Assembly (NCBI GenBank): GCA_036852015.1
Contig: JAANDG010000155.1
Coordinates: 1 to 64,000 of the forward strand
Source of the DNA: Pelodera strongyloides
Taxonomy: Eukaryota > Nematoda > Chromadorea > Rhabditida > Rhabditidae
DNA length: 64,000 nucleotides
Direction of reading: 5' to 3'
Shown here: positions 52,558 through 63,452 of the stretch, piece after piece
Numbering within the stretch: position 1 is the first letter of the stretch
Layout of the letters: the number at the start of each line of letters is the position of its first letter
Notes under the pieces: generated by a model
The model's input: only the letters and a program-made list of their open reading frames with translations
Databases searched by the model: none
Told to the model about the DNA's origin: nothing
Made by a program: the position numbers and the translations under genes

Positions 52558-54830
52558 ATGATGTTCTTCGTGCTTCTGCTCGCTCTTCCGTGCGTGCTGT
52601 CTGCAACAGACAATCAACTACTTTTCAAGTATGGATGTGATTCCGAGCACTGTAATTTCGTCATCGACATTGATGAGGTAAAGACCATGATTCGAAATGA
52701 GTAGGCTTGGAGTGAGCTTAGGCTGAGGCTTTTCCTCTGGCTCAGGCTCTCAGGTAGGTTCAGGCTCGGGCTTACACGTTGGCTCTGGCGCAGGCTTAGA
52801 TGTAGGTCAAGTCGTCATGTCTTCCGACATGATTAAAGACAGTTTAGCAAATTCTGGCAAACTTTTTTCTTCTCTTGCATCAATCACATGCTGTATGTGT
52901 AGCAGTGTAGGCCTATGGCCTATCGCCTATGCGCGAAAATTCGAGTGCGTGAAAATATGTCATCTTTATGGTCTATGGTCTATGGGACTATGGGCTTCAT
53001 GAAGACAGTTGAAGACAAATGTATAGTTTTTGTTCCATGAAGGCTTTCTTCGGGCGATATAATACCTGCTGGGTTTCCTGAAATCTGTGGATTCTAGTTC
53101 TGACACTGGTTTCATTCTCGTTTATTTTTATAAGTTGAGAAGCTCGGCTCCTTTCAGGCCATGCTCAACTACGTGGACCGATCTGTGTTCGACAAAGGAG
53201 TGAGTGATGTGAACAACACAATCAACCGCTTCCAAAACCTGGAAGTCCAAATCGCGGCGAGCGCCTTGAATTTTAACGAGGTTTGTTTCGGAACAGTGGC
53301 GATCTTTTCCTAGAATCTGAGATTTTTTAGTATATATTGCATGTTAAAGCGACATACCGACCGGTTTCTGAAACGTAATTTGGACGCCTATTGTCATCTA
53401 TGCAAATGAGGATAATTAGTCTAGTCGCGCAGTTACACCCCATGGAAATACAGCGTTTACCTTTTATCTTTTAAAGTTTGTTTATCTTTGTTTATCTTTT
53501 AAAGCGAAATACCAGCCGGTTTTTGTAACGCATCTCAAATCTCTGCTTTCTTATGCAGTTATATTAAGTGGGGTGTATTTTTTATTCTAATTGATGCTCA
53601 TTTGCATATGATGCATAAGAAAGCAGGGGTACGCGACGCGTTTCAAAAAACGGTCGGTATTTCGCTTGAAAAAGGTGGTCAGTTAGCGCTGTAAGCTTGT
53701 TTGTACAGCTAATAAGCATAAAGTATTGCTAATTTTTTTAGACTTTCACCCCTGTGTTCACTAACGCGACAGCGGCGTTTGAAGATGTTAGTGCAATGGC
53801 TGAGGATCTTAATATCGAACTAAGTGCTTACACCACAAACAGCACCGAGCTGGTCGCTAAGGTATAATATAATATAATATAATATAATATAATATAATAT
53901 AATATAATCTAATATAATATAATATAATATAATATAATATAATATAATATAATATAATATCGATTTACAATATAATTTATGATATAATAAAATACTCTGT
54001 AAATCTGAAACCTTGAAAAAATCTAGTTCGTTTTGCCTGCCCGTAGCCACAAAGGGGTTGGGGGAGAAACGGCGCCCTTATCACATCCTGCCATGGCTCA
54101 GTCGGTTAGTGGCTGCGCCGGTGGGGCGACCCTCGCGGGTTCGATTCCAGCCAGGAGTGGCATAGTATATTGACGTGGCTTTCCTCTTCGTTCTATCCTG
54201 GAGGTCTGCATTCGGATCAAAGGTGCTCTCGTTGTAGGGAGTTTCCTGTCCGTTGCGTCATAGATAGATGGGCTGTGTGGCGCCCTTCGGGGATGCCCGG
54301 CTATGTTCGTATTTCCCTAATCCTGCCTGAGTCTTTATAAGGCGTCGATGGTTTGGAGAGACCATATGAGCAACATTTTAACTTTTATATGGGATCTCTA
54401 TTTGTATTATTATGCAAAAGCAAAGTTTTTTTTATGGAGAATTATTAGCCCGTATTCTCGGGTCGACGGAAATGTTCCGTTGGGGAACTCATTCGTATGC
54501 AAATTTTTCCTCCAGGTAGTCTAGATAGTCGAGAAATTTGCATACAAATGAGTTCCCCAACGGAACATTTCCGTAGTCCCGAGAATACGCGCTATTAGTA
54601 CACAAAAGTGTGCCCACATATCGGTATGAAATGATTCGGAAAACATTTAACCGTGAGCGCATTGCTAAACGTTTTGGCAAATTCCGTATCATTAGTAGAA
54701 TAAGATACTAACTCAAGGAAATAATTTTGTGATAAATACGTAATTTCAGGCTGCAACCTTGGCCAAACGGGCTGTCTGTTTTTACGAGAAAAACCCATCA
54801 GTTGATTGTGGAAACATGGAATCATATTAA
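52558..54830 (+). CDS. Small secreted cysteine-containing protein, unknown function
   Basis: Four exons join in frame: 52558-52677, 53158-53280, 53742-53861 and 54750-54830 (TAA), giving 147 aa. The first 15-16 residues (MMFFVLLLALPCVLS) form a strong signal peptide. The mature part has C-x4-C near the N-terminus (GCDSEHC), C-x9-C near the C-terminus (CFYEKNPSVDC), and a helical Ala/Asn-rich middle with NNT, NAT and NST glycosylation sequons. All introns are phase 0. The start follows ATACTAG directly, and AATAAA sits 23 bases after the stop. Introns hold degenerate TTAGGC-like sequence, two MITE copies, a (TATAA)n array, a SINE and a palindrome. No family was recognised. Extracellular location is well supported; function is unknown. 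Confidence 0.82.
52706..52806. repeat. Degenerate GGCTTA/GGCTCA hexamer array
   Basis: Successive variants such as GAGCTTAGGCTGAGGCT and GGCTCAGGCTCTCAGG drift around the telomeric TTAGGC unit. It is in intron 1 of the secreted-protein gene. Confidence 0.6.
53345..53460 (+). mobile_element. Divergent MITE end (secreted-protein intron 2)
   Basis: TTAAAGCGACATACCGACCG with TTTCTGAAACG and TATGCAAATGAGG, followed by the CCATGGAAATACAGCGT block. No clear right end. Confidence 0.6.
53498..53669 (+). mobile_element. MITE family 1, full-length copy (secreted-protein intron 2)
   Basis: The ends are TTTTAAAGCGAAATACCAGC and CGGTCGGTATTTCGCTTGAA, with CATAAGAAAGCAGGGGTACG inside. Confidence 0.9.
53862..53960. 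repeat. (TATAA)n pentanucleotide array
   Basis: About 20 TATAA units start at the very donor of exon 3 (AAG|GTATAATATAA), so the 5' splice site is part of the array. Confidence 0.92.
54086..54415 (+). mobile_element. tRNA-derived SINE (secreted-protein intron 3)
   Basis: ATGGCTCAGTCGGTTAGTGG is a good A box and GCGGGTTCGATTCCAGCC a perfect B box at tRNA spacing, followed by about 260 bases of unrelated body ending near an AT-rich tail. The head does not fold into a standard cloverleaf. Confidence 0.75.
54442..54600. mobile_element. Palindromic MITE, third type (secreted-protein intron 3)
   Basis: ATTAGCCCGTATTCTCGGG, GGAAATGTTCCGTTGGGGAA and GTATGCAAATTT on the left mirror the right arm. 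The spacer of about 25 bases contains GTAGTCTAGATAG. Confidence 0.9.
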
Positions 54831-55310
54831 TGCGGAGTGATGTGTGGCCTTCAATAAACGTTCGATTGTAAATTGTTCAATGTTTTGAAGTAATCAATAA
54901 TTCGTCGTTACTATTTTTTTACTTTTTTGGAGAACAATTTTGGAAGTATCGAGCTAACACTCATATTCATAGAACTGCACCGCTGAAAAAACACATATTG
55001 TTGGTAACACTTACAACTAGTGTTCAACGTTTGCCCCTTTACCGTCGAACAAGACGCGCACTAAATTTGAATATTGCAAATTGCTATGACCTCTCCTCTG
55101 CTCATTGATAATTGCCTGCGATCAGCTGGCTTTAGCTTAATTGCTTATTTACTTAATTATGCCTAGTCGAGTGAAGTGCATTTTATGGGCTCTACGATTC
55201 TATTCCACTAATGTACGTCGGAATTCGCGCTATCTATCGAAATAACATCCGGGTCACAAATGATGTTGTTGTGCGTGTATAAGTTCTATAGATTTGCATG
55301 TATTTCTGTA

Positions 55311-55471
55311 CAAAGCGACTTAACGGCCGGGATAACTGCATTCCTATGTAATTATACTAACTGATCTCGAATTGAGCTGGCATTTTTATTCTAATCACTC
55401 ATTCGCATGTTATACATGGAGAAGCAGTAATCCAAAATCCGTTTCAAAAACCGGCTGTTATACTATTTTAA
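55311..55471 (+). mobile_element. Divergent MITE related to family 1
   Basis: CAAAGCGACTTAACGGCCGG at the left and CAAAAACCGGCTGTTATACT at the right, with TTATTCTAATCACTCATTCG inside. Confidence 0.7.
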
Positions 55472-56112
55472 TAAACCCTGAAATTGAACATGCGCTTCAT
55501 GCTTCAGTTCGTGTTGATATTTAATAAATTTCAAGCTAGGGTAGGTTTTATGCCGTCCTTCCAGACTAAAATACACTGCACTAACATCTCCCAGCTGCAT
55601 ATGTTTTTGTGAGAAAAGAGAAAAGAAACTGGCGGATTGATTCCAGCTGGAGGTTTTGGAATGAAATACTTATGAAATAGAAGTTAGGAAATAGTGAAAG
55701 TTTGTCTGTTTGTTTGAATGTACGTTACGGAACTTAGTTAATACGCATTAGTCAGAAAATGGTTGCGCCGCAACTTTTTCCAGATAAAAGGGGTGTGGGT
55801 GCCCAGTGGGTGCCCAGTCCCAGTCTCAGGAAATCCAAAGATTTCTTTCCGAATTGTTTTCTGCATCAACATATGTACCGAAGACGCAGCCTACAGTGTA
55901 ATAATAACACTCGATTTATTATTAAATCTGAGTAAGTAGGCTTGCGATAAGCGCGTTTCTTGCTCACGTTTTGTGTATAAATATTGTGCCGGGCCAGATG
56001 TTAAGCACGAACGTAGAGTAGGAGGGAAGAAATCATCGACGGTCGTTCCCATTGAAAAATGTTCATCCAATTGCGTTTTTGATCATCCGCCCTCTTTTAA
56101 TCTTATCCGGCT

Positions 56113-56243
56113 TCTCTCCCTCTCTCCCTCTCTCTTTCCCTCTCCCTCTCTCTCTCCATCTCTCTCTCTCTCCATCTCGCTCTCTCCATCTCTCTCTCAC
56201 TCCATCTCTCTCTCTCTCTCACTCTCTCTCTCTCTTTCTCCCT
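56113..56243. repeat. (CT)n microsatellite
   Basis: An interrupted CT/CCATCTCT tract. Overlapping open frames are simple-sequence artefacts. Confidence 0.92.
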
Positions 56244-56622
56244 TCCTGGCTTTCATCCAAATTCTGTGTAAGAACCCCTCATTTTCCCGCACGGCATGAC
56301 TATAGAAACAACAACGACGAATATGTATTTAATTAAATTTCTATTTTTATTAGAATGAGGGTTTGCCCAATATTTTCATCCCTTTAACACTTTAACTTGG
56401 CATGTGTGTGAGTACAAAGCAAAGTATTGTTATTCTCGAACGCGTTTTCAAAACCAGTGTTGGTAATTTGTCATGTGAAGGAGGCAAGGGTCATCATCTT
56501 TCTCTTCCCTTTTCTTCGAACAGCTTTTGCTAACAAATCATACAACTCGATGCTCCCAGTCCCAGTAGACAGAAGCTGGGGAGTCAGGCTTCGGTGCTTC
56601 CCACTCTATAAATCACTATTGT

Positions 56623-56700
56623 TAAAGCGGTATGGCACGTGGTTTGAGGCATATTCTGAACAACTGTGTTTACATGTTTTGTATGCAAATTTCTTCTAGT
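56623..56700 (+). mobile_element. MITE left-end fragment, GCACGTGG subtype
   Basis: GTTAAAGCGGTATGGCACGT followed by GGTTTGAGGCATATTCTG and TATGCAAATTTC. The right half is missing. Confidence 0.55.
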
Positions 56701-56967
56701 TTGTGCCGTGGGAGCACAGAAATGGACGATATATTGTTAGGTTACTATGATGTTTAGGTTACTTGGACCATCCTAAAACGTCGACTCGCCATATGATTCT
56801 GCTGATATGTCCATGAAAAGTTTCTTTTTATGATATATGATTCCTTAACACGGTTCCTCATGCAGTGATCATCATTTGCGTCATTTCCGTTCATGTTTTG
56901 CATTCTTTTCAGCATGATCATATTCCTCCCTCTGTTTCTTCTCTCTATACTCTTTCGCAGTGGGTCG

Positions 56968-57056
56968 TCTCTCTCTCTGTCTCTCGTTCTCTCTCTCTGT
57001 CTGTCTGTCTCTTTGTCCCTCTTCTCTCTCTCCCTCTCTCTCTCTCTCTCCCTCTC
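56968..57056. repeat. (CT)n microsatellite
   Basis: CT with GTCTGTCT and CCCTCT interruptions. Confidence 0.9.
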
Positions 57057-58025
57057 AAGCGTTTCCCTGTTCCTTTTTCTGAATCTGTTCTCGTTGATAG
57101 TATGTTATGTATGTACATACATATGTGATATGCAATGTACAACACTCACTCAGATCAAAGTCAGCGTTCCAACTCTTGTCAGCCTTTTCACGCCTTTTTT
57201 CTATGTGTGAGGCTGAAGGGATTTCTCTCCTCCTAATTTATCTTTCTTCTTCACTTTCTTATCCTTTCATTAAGCCGCTCGCTCACTGCCTGATTGAAGG
57301 TTGTGCTCCTGTCCCTTTTCGATTGTATAATAGTTTCTTTCTTTCTTTCTTTATGTATTCGTTTGCTGTAGTTGGCTTATGATTATGATGTACCATCTTC
57401 CTTCGCAACCCGAATAACATCATACGTGCGTAATAAATTATTATGTGTGCGTAATAAATTATAATAAATTATTATGTGTGGGTGATAAATTATTGTTATT
57501 ATTTTTATATACACCTAATCTTATGCCTCACACCGAGCACGTACTCGGTCTATAGTCTACATAGCTACTAGTATACGTATTGGTTTCGTAATACCGCCAT
57601 TCCCTGTTTATAAGAATAAGAGGCTGCCAATGCGCTGTCTAAGGACGTGTGTAACCCAATGCCCAAAAACGGCGGAGCTGCTTTCCTCGAGCTGCTCTGT
57701 TCTCTATATAGTCCCCCAGACCAGATGTCCTATTAGTTTTATACTCTTTTTGAGCGGAAAATCCCTCTTATACTTCTTCTATTAGACAAAAATTAGGCCG
57801 GCTGTTTGGTATAACTTTTGAATGTTTCCAGAGAAAGGTCAAGCGTTGACAATGCGTAGAACAGGCATCGTATGCAAATATGTGCTTACCTTTTGCGTAA
57901 ATTTCAAGGATTTATGTACCGTCTAACTTTGGTTTATCAGTAATATTGAAACTGTTTTTCTTCACCACCATTCAAGCAATATTGGTGGCGCTGAGTTCTT
58001 AAACCAGTACTCTGTCTTCTTCTGT

Positions 58026-58047
58026 CTTCTCTCCCTCATTCTTCTCC

Positions 58048-58096
<49 letters not shown>
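58026..58096. repeat. (CT)n microsatellite
   Basis: A nearly pure CT tract of about 50 bases with CCCTCT edges. Confidence 0.92.
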
Positions 58097-58576
58097 CCTT
58101 CGCGCATCCACAAAAGACTTATTTTTCGCACGGTACTTACTTATCTACAACAAAGACGTGGAGACTAAATTGGTTCTTTTCAGTTGAGTAACTGGAGGTT
58201 AGCGAAAGGAATTACCTTCAATTTCATTCGATTACCGTATAACAATGAGTGCGCGAAAAACTGTTACAGTCAACGGCACGGTACCTTATTTTAGAGGACT
58301 TTGTGTATTACGCACACCAATTGAGTGTAGCTTCTGGCATGTGGCTAAAACATAAGATCAATGTTTAGTATCTGTTCTTGCCGTCGTAATATCCGGCACC
58401 GTTTCTATCATTGTCTTCGAATACCATGTAAATAAAACATAATTTCGCATTATCTAATATGTTCAACTCATTGAGCTCATGAAGTGTTGCAGTGAAAGAA
58501 TGTTTTTTTTTCCTTTTTTGAGTTTCATAAGTAGTGTGCATGGCGAATTATTGATGTTTGTAGAACTCTGTAAAAC

Positions 58577-58579
58577 TAT

Positions 58580-58613
<34 letters not shown>
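58577..58613. repeat. (TA)n microsatellite
   Basis: A pure TA tract of about 36 bases. Confidence 0.92.
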
Positions 58614-58615
<2 letters not shown>

Positions 58616-58868
58616 AAATTGCCTCACAATCAGCAACCTGTCGCTTGATTATTCAATTTACCTTTTTGGTCTTATTGGTTCTTTTGCAAACCAGATCTAT
58701 CAGTGTTTTCGAATCAATAAATAAAGTCCATGAGTAATTAGGTAAAGAATTTTTTTCAAAACTTACTTCAAATCATCCCATCTGACAGCTCCTCGTTTTG
58801 TAGGACTGATTGCCACACTCCTATTTGAAGAGAAAGATCTGCAGAGTACACAGATAAATCCTCAGTTT

Positions 58869-58962
58869 ATCTCTCTCTCTCACCTCTCTCTCTCCCTCCC
58901 TCTCTCTCTCCCTCGCTCTCTCTCTGTCCCTCCCTCTCTCTCTCTCTCTCCCTCCCTCTCAC
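58869..58962. repeat. (CT)n/(CCCT)n microsatellite
   Basis: An interrupted CT tract with CCCTCCCT blocks. Confidence 0.9.
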
Positions 58963-59579
58963 GGGATTGGCTTTTGCTCTGAAGATTTTGAACTAAAAAA
59001 GAGTCAAGATTCTCTCATTCTAGAACCAGTCCTTTCCATTCATTATTATTTTTTTATAGTTGAACCACTGTTTGCAGTATAGTTGTATTCTACTTGTGAT
59101 TTTTTTGCATTTAAATTATTATGTTTTCTCGCTTGGCTTTACATTAACGATTAACATAATGTGCGCGGTTCTATGTCATGTATTGTATTACATTCCATTA
59201 AAATTTCTTTATCTACCACGTTTACATTACCCTGGTATGCTTCCAACTTGTGGTAATTTGAATATATACACGTCAAATTGCGGTGAAATTAATTGTGTAT
59301 ACAGTATACACGCATTTTTGGTCAATTTGAGAAAAACTCGGGCGTGCACGTCTCCTATACGTAGCACGTCGAGATAGCAAATTTCTTGGCCGCCGTAAGT
59401 TAAAAATAAATAAATATACAAATAAAGCGCGTATGTGCCTTGGATAAATTGATCCACAGGGTCACGTCATTTCTTCTATAAGCCTCAGATTTTCAAAGAT
59501 CTCCTTGAGTTCTTGAGTCGATTACGGGTTACGTTACTATCTGGTTTTGTCGGAGTGATTAAGCAAACACTTGGGGTGT

Positions 59580-59820
59580 ATAAATATAAGGATAAAGAGG
59601 GATAAAGAGAGGGAGGTTGAAAGAGAGAAATAGAGAGAGAGAGATAACTGACTGACAAAGAGGTAGAGCCTGATGGCCTGGTCTATCCCTCCTCAGTCAT
59701 TCCTTTTTACGTTGATTGGAAGACACTCTCTGTGAAGTATACGGTATGAGTGGTAAGGGTGTTACAGAGAGAGGGAGATAGAGAGAAGGAGATAGAGAGA
59801 AAATGAGATGATAGAGAGAT
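59580..59820. repeat. GA-rich tracts
   Basis: Two short GA/GATAGAGA tracts (59580-59644 and 59765-59820) on either side of unique sequence. Confidence 0.75.
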
Positions 59821-60058
59821 CCTTGAGAGGGTCTGAAGAGTGGAATAAAAAGAGAGTACACAGAAAAAGACAGACCGGCTGCACACTCTCTCATATTGTA
59901 TTCATATCACTATCGAAACCTGCCAAGACTAGTTTTCAACACTTATGCACTGTTATCTCTATTATCTGCAATACAGTAACGCTACTGTATAGATTTCCTA
60001 GATTCTCTTTATCACTTTCCTCATTGATAATCAATCAAGCAATTTTGTTCATAGAAAG

Positions 60059-60240
60059 TTAAAGCGAAGTACCGGCCGGTTTTTGAAAAGCATCGTGGAC
60101 GACTGAATTCTTACGTGTTTATGCTAATTTACTCGAATTTAGCTCTATTTTTTATTCTAGTGTACGGTCATTTGCATAAGCTGCATAAGAATGCTGGTGT
60201 ACCCAATGTGTTCCAAAAGCCGGCCGGTATTTCGCTTTAA
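60059..60240 (+). mobile_element. MITE family 1, full-length copy
   Basis: The ends are GTTAAAGCGAAGTACCGGCC and GGCCGGTATTTCGCTTTAA. The interior is ATTTACTCGAATTTAGCTC and CATAAGAATGCTGGTGTACC. Confidence 0.92.
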
Positions 60241-61236
60241 CTCCCCAATTTGGCAGTATTCCAGGTTCTGCTTCATAAAATTTTACTACTTTTCAAATCC
60301 TCATATGTTGACGATATACATTTACGACAGAAACGCGACTCTCATACTTTTGTATGGTCACATTGCTGCTACTCTTTGCTTCATCTTCTATTTTTCTATC
60401 TACTTATTTTACTTCTTATTTTGTCAGTTAAAAATAATTCCTATAAATGTAGAAAAATAATTCCTGCAAATGTAGAAATAATTCCTATAATCTTCACTGT
60501 TTACCGTATTTTCATTTCCTTGGAACTGGCAGCGCCATTTTCTATTTCCGTGCCATTGTGTCCTTTCCTAAAACACTTCTGTTGTTTTCATGAAGAAAAT
60601 TGCTATTTCAAACAATTTCGGTGCCAAATAGTTCTAGACACTTACCATTCCAAGTAAATATCCAAGAAAAATGGTGGGAAAGCTATTTTCATTTGAAATT
60701 TGAGGAAAACACTTTTTGAATAACCGAGATTTCCTTCCGGTCCAAAATCAGTTCAGCTCGTGCTTACGATAAAATGTTTTTGTACTCTCATGATGGTAGT
60801 ACCTTGTAATATGCTGACTGTAGTTTTATCTAGAACTATTAACATGGGAGGGATATTTACCGTTTACCTCATTCCCATTTTTTTCTCAAGTGCTGAAAGC
60901 TGAAACACTCCAAATTCTCATAGCAAGAATAGCCAATGCATTACTTTGTACATGAAATCTAATTATTATATACCTTTCTTGGTTATATTGTACTGTACTA
61001 CCAAAGGTGACTCACACTCTCCGGGATTTTGCATACATTATAATAGCATTCGTATATTTATGCATGAAGTTTTTAGATGTACTTTGCAATGCACGACAGG
61101 CAGTCTTTTCACGGATCTATATAAATCTACGTCATCTTGTTCTAATTTCAAATTTTACATTTATGTGTCATTTTCTTGAATATTATTAGCTGAATTCTAA
61201 TTGTCAGTTTCGGTAGTAGTTGTCTGAGCCGATCTA

Positions 61237-61493
61237 GCCAAATAAAGGCTTATTGGATAACACACCACTGACACCTGGACACCACTGGACACCACTGGAC
61301 ACCTTCAGCTAAACGTGTGCCAATTTCAAAGATTAGGTCGAAATACGGATTATCATATCATCATTAGCATATTTACATTGTTTAATCTTAGCAAAATACT
61401 TCATTTTCATGCAAAAGTGAAAGTGGTGTCCAATGGTGTCCAGTGGTGTTGTCTGGATGTCCATGGTGTATTATCCAATAGGCCCAAATAAAC
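61237..61493. mobile_element. Foldback element with TGGACACCAC subrepeats
   Basis: AAATAAAGGCTTATTGGATA then repeated TGGACACCAC on the left. The right arm has GTGGTGTCCA repeats then TATCCAATAGGCCCAAATAA. The arms are about 70 bases and the unique middle about 110 bases. Confidence 0.8.
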
Positions 61494-61667
61494 GAGTAAG
61501 CCCTAAAAATAGGCCTAAATCTGTGGAAAAGCCGTAGCTTTTTGATTGTAGACTTCATTTTCTGTGTGTGTTTCATTGAGTGTCTCTCTCACACTTGCAC
61601 AGTTCAAGTGCGCGGAAAATGCGAAATAATTTTGTCGCTTCCGACTCTTCTCGTTAAATATTTATTG

Positions 61668-61844
61668 TTAAAGCGGTATAACAGCCGGTTTTGAAACAGA
61701 TTTTTGGATGACTGAAGACTGCACTACCGTGTAAGTATGCAAATGAGTATGATTAGAATAAAAAAATCGAGCTCACTTAGCATCATTGGAATGCATTTAT
61801 TTATCCATCATACGTATCAAAAACCGGATGTTCTGTCGCTTGAA
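61668..61844. mobile_element. Divergent MITE related to family 1
   Basis: TTAAAGCGGTATAACAGCCG and AACCGGATGTTCTGTCGCTT are inverted, with AAAAAATCGAGCTCACTTAG inside. Confidence 0.75.
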
Positions 61845-62230
61845 GGTACTAATTACCTCGCTAAATTTTTTCGACTATAGCAAGTGAATAGACGCTAAAT
61901 TGTGAATGTTATTGTCACTTTATTTTGGGTATGACAGCTTGTTTTCCGTGGTTTTGATTGTTATTCAATGCTGTTATCGTAGTCGTAGGAGTTAGAAAAA
62001 TGAAAATCAACTATGCATAAGCGCAAACTTTTTACGTGGTCTTGCCAGAGATACGGGCTTTTTTTATTGACATATAATTGTTCGCCTGATTCTCCAATGC
62101 ATAATGTTCTGTTTTACGCACCGCAGAAAAAAAAACCTTGTTATTTTTCAGAAAGCAACCGAACGGCACGCGGTCAGACTAATTACAAGCACAATTCGTA
62201 GATAATTACGACTAATTGACTAGAGAAGAG

Positions 62231-63042
62231 ATGGACGACAGTAGGGGAGGCGGATGGTACAAATCACGGTAATTAAACTCTTTATTTTTTAAGTACTAAG
62301 TACTAATTATACAATTGCCTCAATTTAAAGAGTATTTGATAGGGAGTGACCGAGGCATGGAGAGTTAACTCAACTTTCTGAATTGTAACATGCAAATTGT
62401 GCGTCCTGATTGCGCTCAACTGAGCGTTATATACAATAGTGCGCCGTGATATTTGTGTTTGAAGCTCTCACGAGGTAAATGATCAGTTTTGAAACTATAT
62501 TTATGGAGCTTGTGCCGTTAAATCAGTATTGTATCTGCTTTGGAAAATTTCCATATGATACGCACATCCTAAGTATCCTATGGAAATTTTTGGTGCCCGT
62601 CCGAAGCTTCCGGTACCAAATTTACATAGGATACGTAGGATATGCGTATCGTATGCAAATTTTCCAAAGTAGGGACACTGGTTCTTAAGTTTAAGGTAAT
62701 TACATGGTTTTATTTATTATTTGCAGAAGACAGTACCGAAGCGTGGCCTTTGGGACATGGGCACCTGGGGCCGCAAATCAGATTTTTAACAAGGAAAATC
62801 AGAAGAAAGGAGAGGAAAATGAAGATTCCAGGTGGGGATTACCTTGGTTATTTATTGTTCCACGGCAAGGATACACACGTACAGCGGAGTCATTATCAAA
62901 TTCAAGCAAGCCTAAGCCTAAGCCTAAGCCTAAGCCTAAGCCTAAGCCTAAGCCTAAGCCTAAGCCTGAGCCTGAGCCTGAGCCTTACACTCATTTGTAT
63001 GAGTGGAATTTATATGGATTCTTTTCCTCCATAGTCGTGTAA
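62231..63042 (+). CDS. Unknown gene, 5' exons; second exon can encode a Lys-Pro/Glu-Pro repeat
   Basis: Exon 1 (62231-62268, MDDSRGGGWYKSR) joins exon 2 at 62727 after TTTGCAG with the frame kept (RQYRSVAFGTWAPGAANQIF). Exon 2 either ends at a GTGGGG donor at 62832 or runs on to a TAA at 63040-63042. In the second case it reads (KP)10(EP)3 straight through the telomere-like array. Without it the gene would continue past the window or elsewhere. No family was recognised. The start follows CTAG by six bases. The hydrophilic Lys/Glu-rich composition gives no location clue. The intron contains a palindromic MITE. Confidence 0.5.
62533..62690. mobile_element. Divergent palindromic MITE, family 2-like
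   Basis: TTTGGAAAATTTCCATATGA on the left mirrors GTATGCAAATTTTCCAAAG on the right, with CCTATGGAAATTTTTGGT and ACCAAATTTACATAGG closer to the centre. TTAAAG-type ends are not evident. Confidence 0.7.
62908..62985. repeat. Interstitial telomere-like array (TTAGGC)n
   Basis: Ten AAGCCT units are followed by three GAGCCT units. AAGCCT is a permutation of GCCTAA, the complement of the nematode telomeric TTAGGC. It lies in an open reading frame. Confidence 0.93.
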
Positions 63043-63350
63043 CTACAGAAATACTTTGAACCAGGACTACTGTATTTTACGCATAAGAGGGGACGCGGTC
63101 ACTCTAAAATTGCCATACAACAATTTTAAATGAAGGCCCAATGTTTCCTCCCATATTGTATGTCATACCCCTCTCATTATTTCATAGCTAAGCAGTAAAT
63201 TCAGCTTATTCCTCTTTTTTTGTGTTCCTATCATTCGTTGTATTCCGTTGGTAACTGTTTGTCTACTTGCTATAAAGACGGCTTGCCTGCCTATTGACAG
63301 TGTGGATTACAAGGAATTCTAATCAAAGAGATTTGCTAACAACTATCTTT

Positions 63351-63408
63351 CTCTTTCCCTTTCTCTCCCGCTCTCTCTCTCTCTCTCTCTCTCTCCCTGT
63401 CTCTCTAT

Positions 63409-63439
<31 letters not shown>

Positions 63440-63452
63440 ATCTCTCTCTTTT
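63351..63452. repeat. (CT)n microsatellite
   Basis: An interrupted CT tract with CTATCT and CCTCT variants. Confidence 0.92.

Larger units (their letters stand above)
54831..62230. other. Gene-poor region
   Basis: AATAAA at 54853-54858 closes the secreted-protein gene. After that no multi-exon gene was recognised over about 7.4 kb. The region holds MITEs (55311, 56623, 60059, 61668), CT/GA and TA repeats and a foldback element at 61237. ATG at 58245 opens a 12-residue frame ending at a GTACCT donor, too little to call. Confidence 0.5.

Noticed and set aside
58245..58280. Possible first exon MSARKTVTVNGT followed by GTACCT
   Set aside because: Only 12 codons, a weak donor and no matching downstream exon.
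62704..62730. Separate start at an upstream in-frame ATG before the 62.7-kb exon
   Set aside because: The bases before 62727 end in TTTGCAG, a strong acceptor, and the exon at 62231 joins in frame, so the upstream codons are intron.
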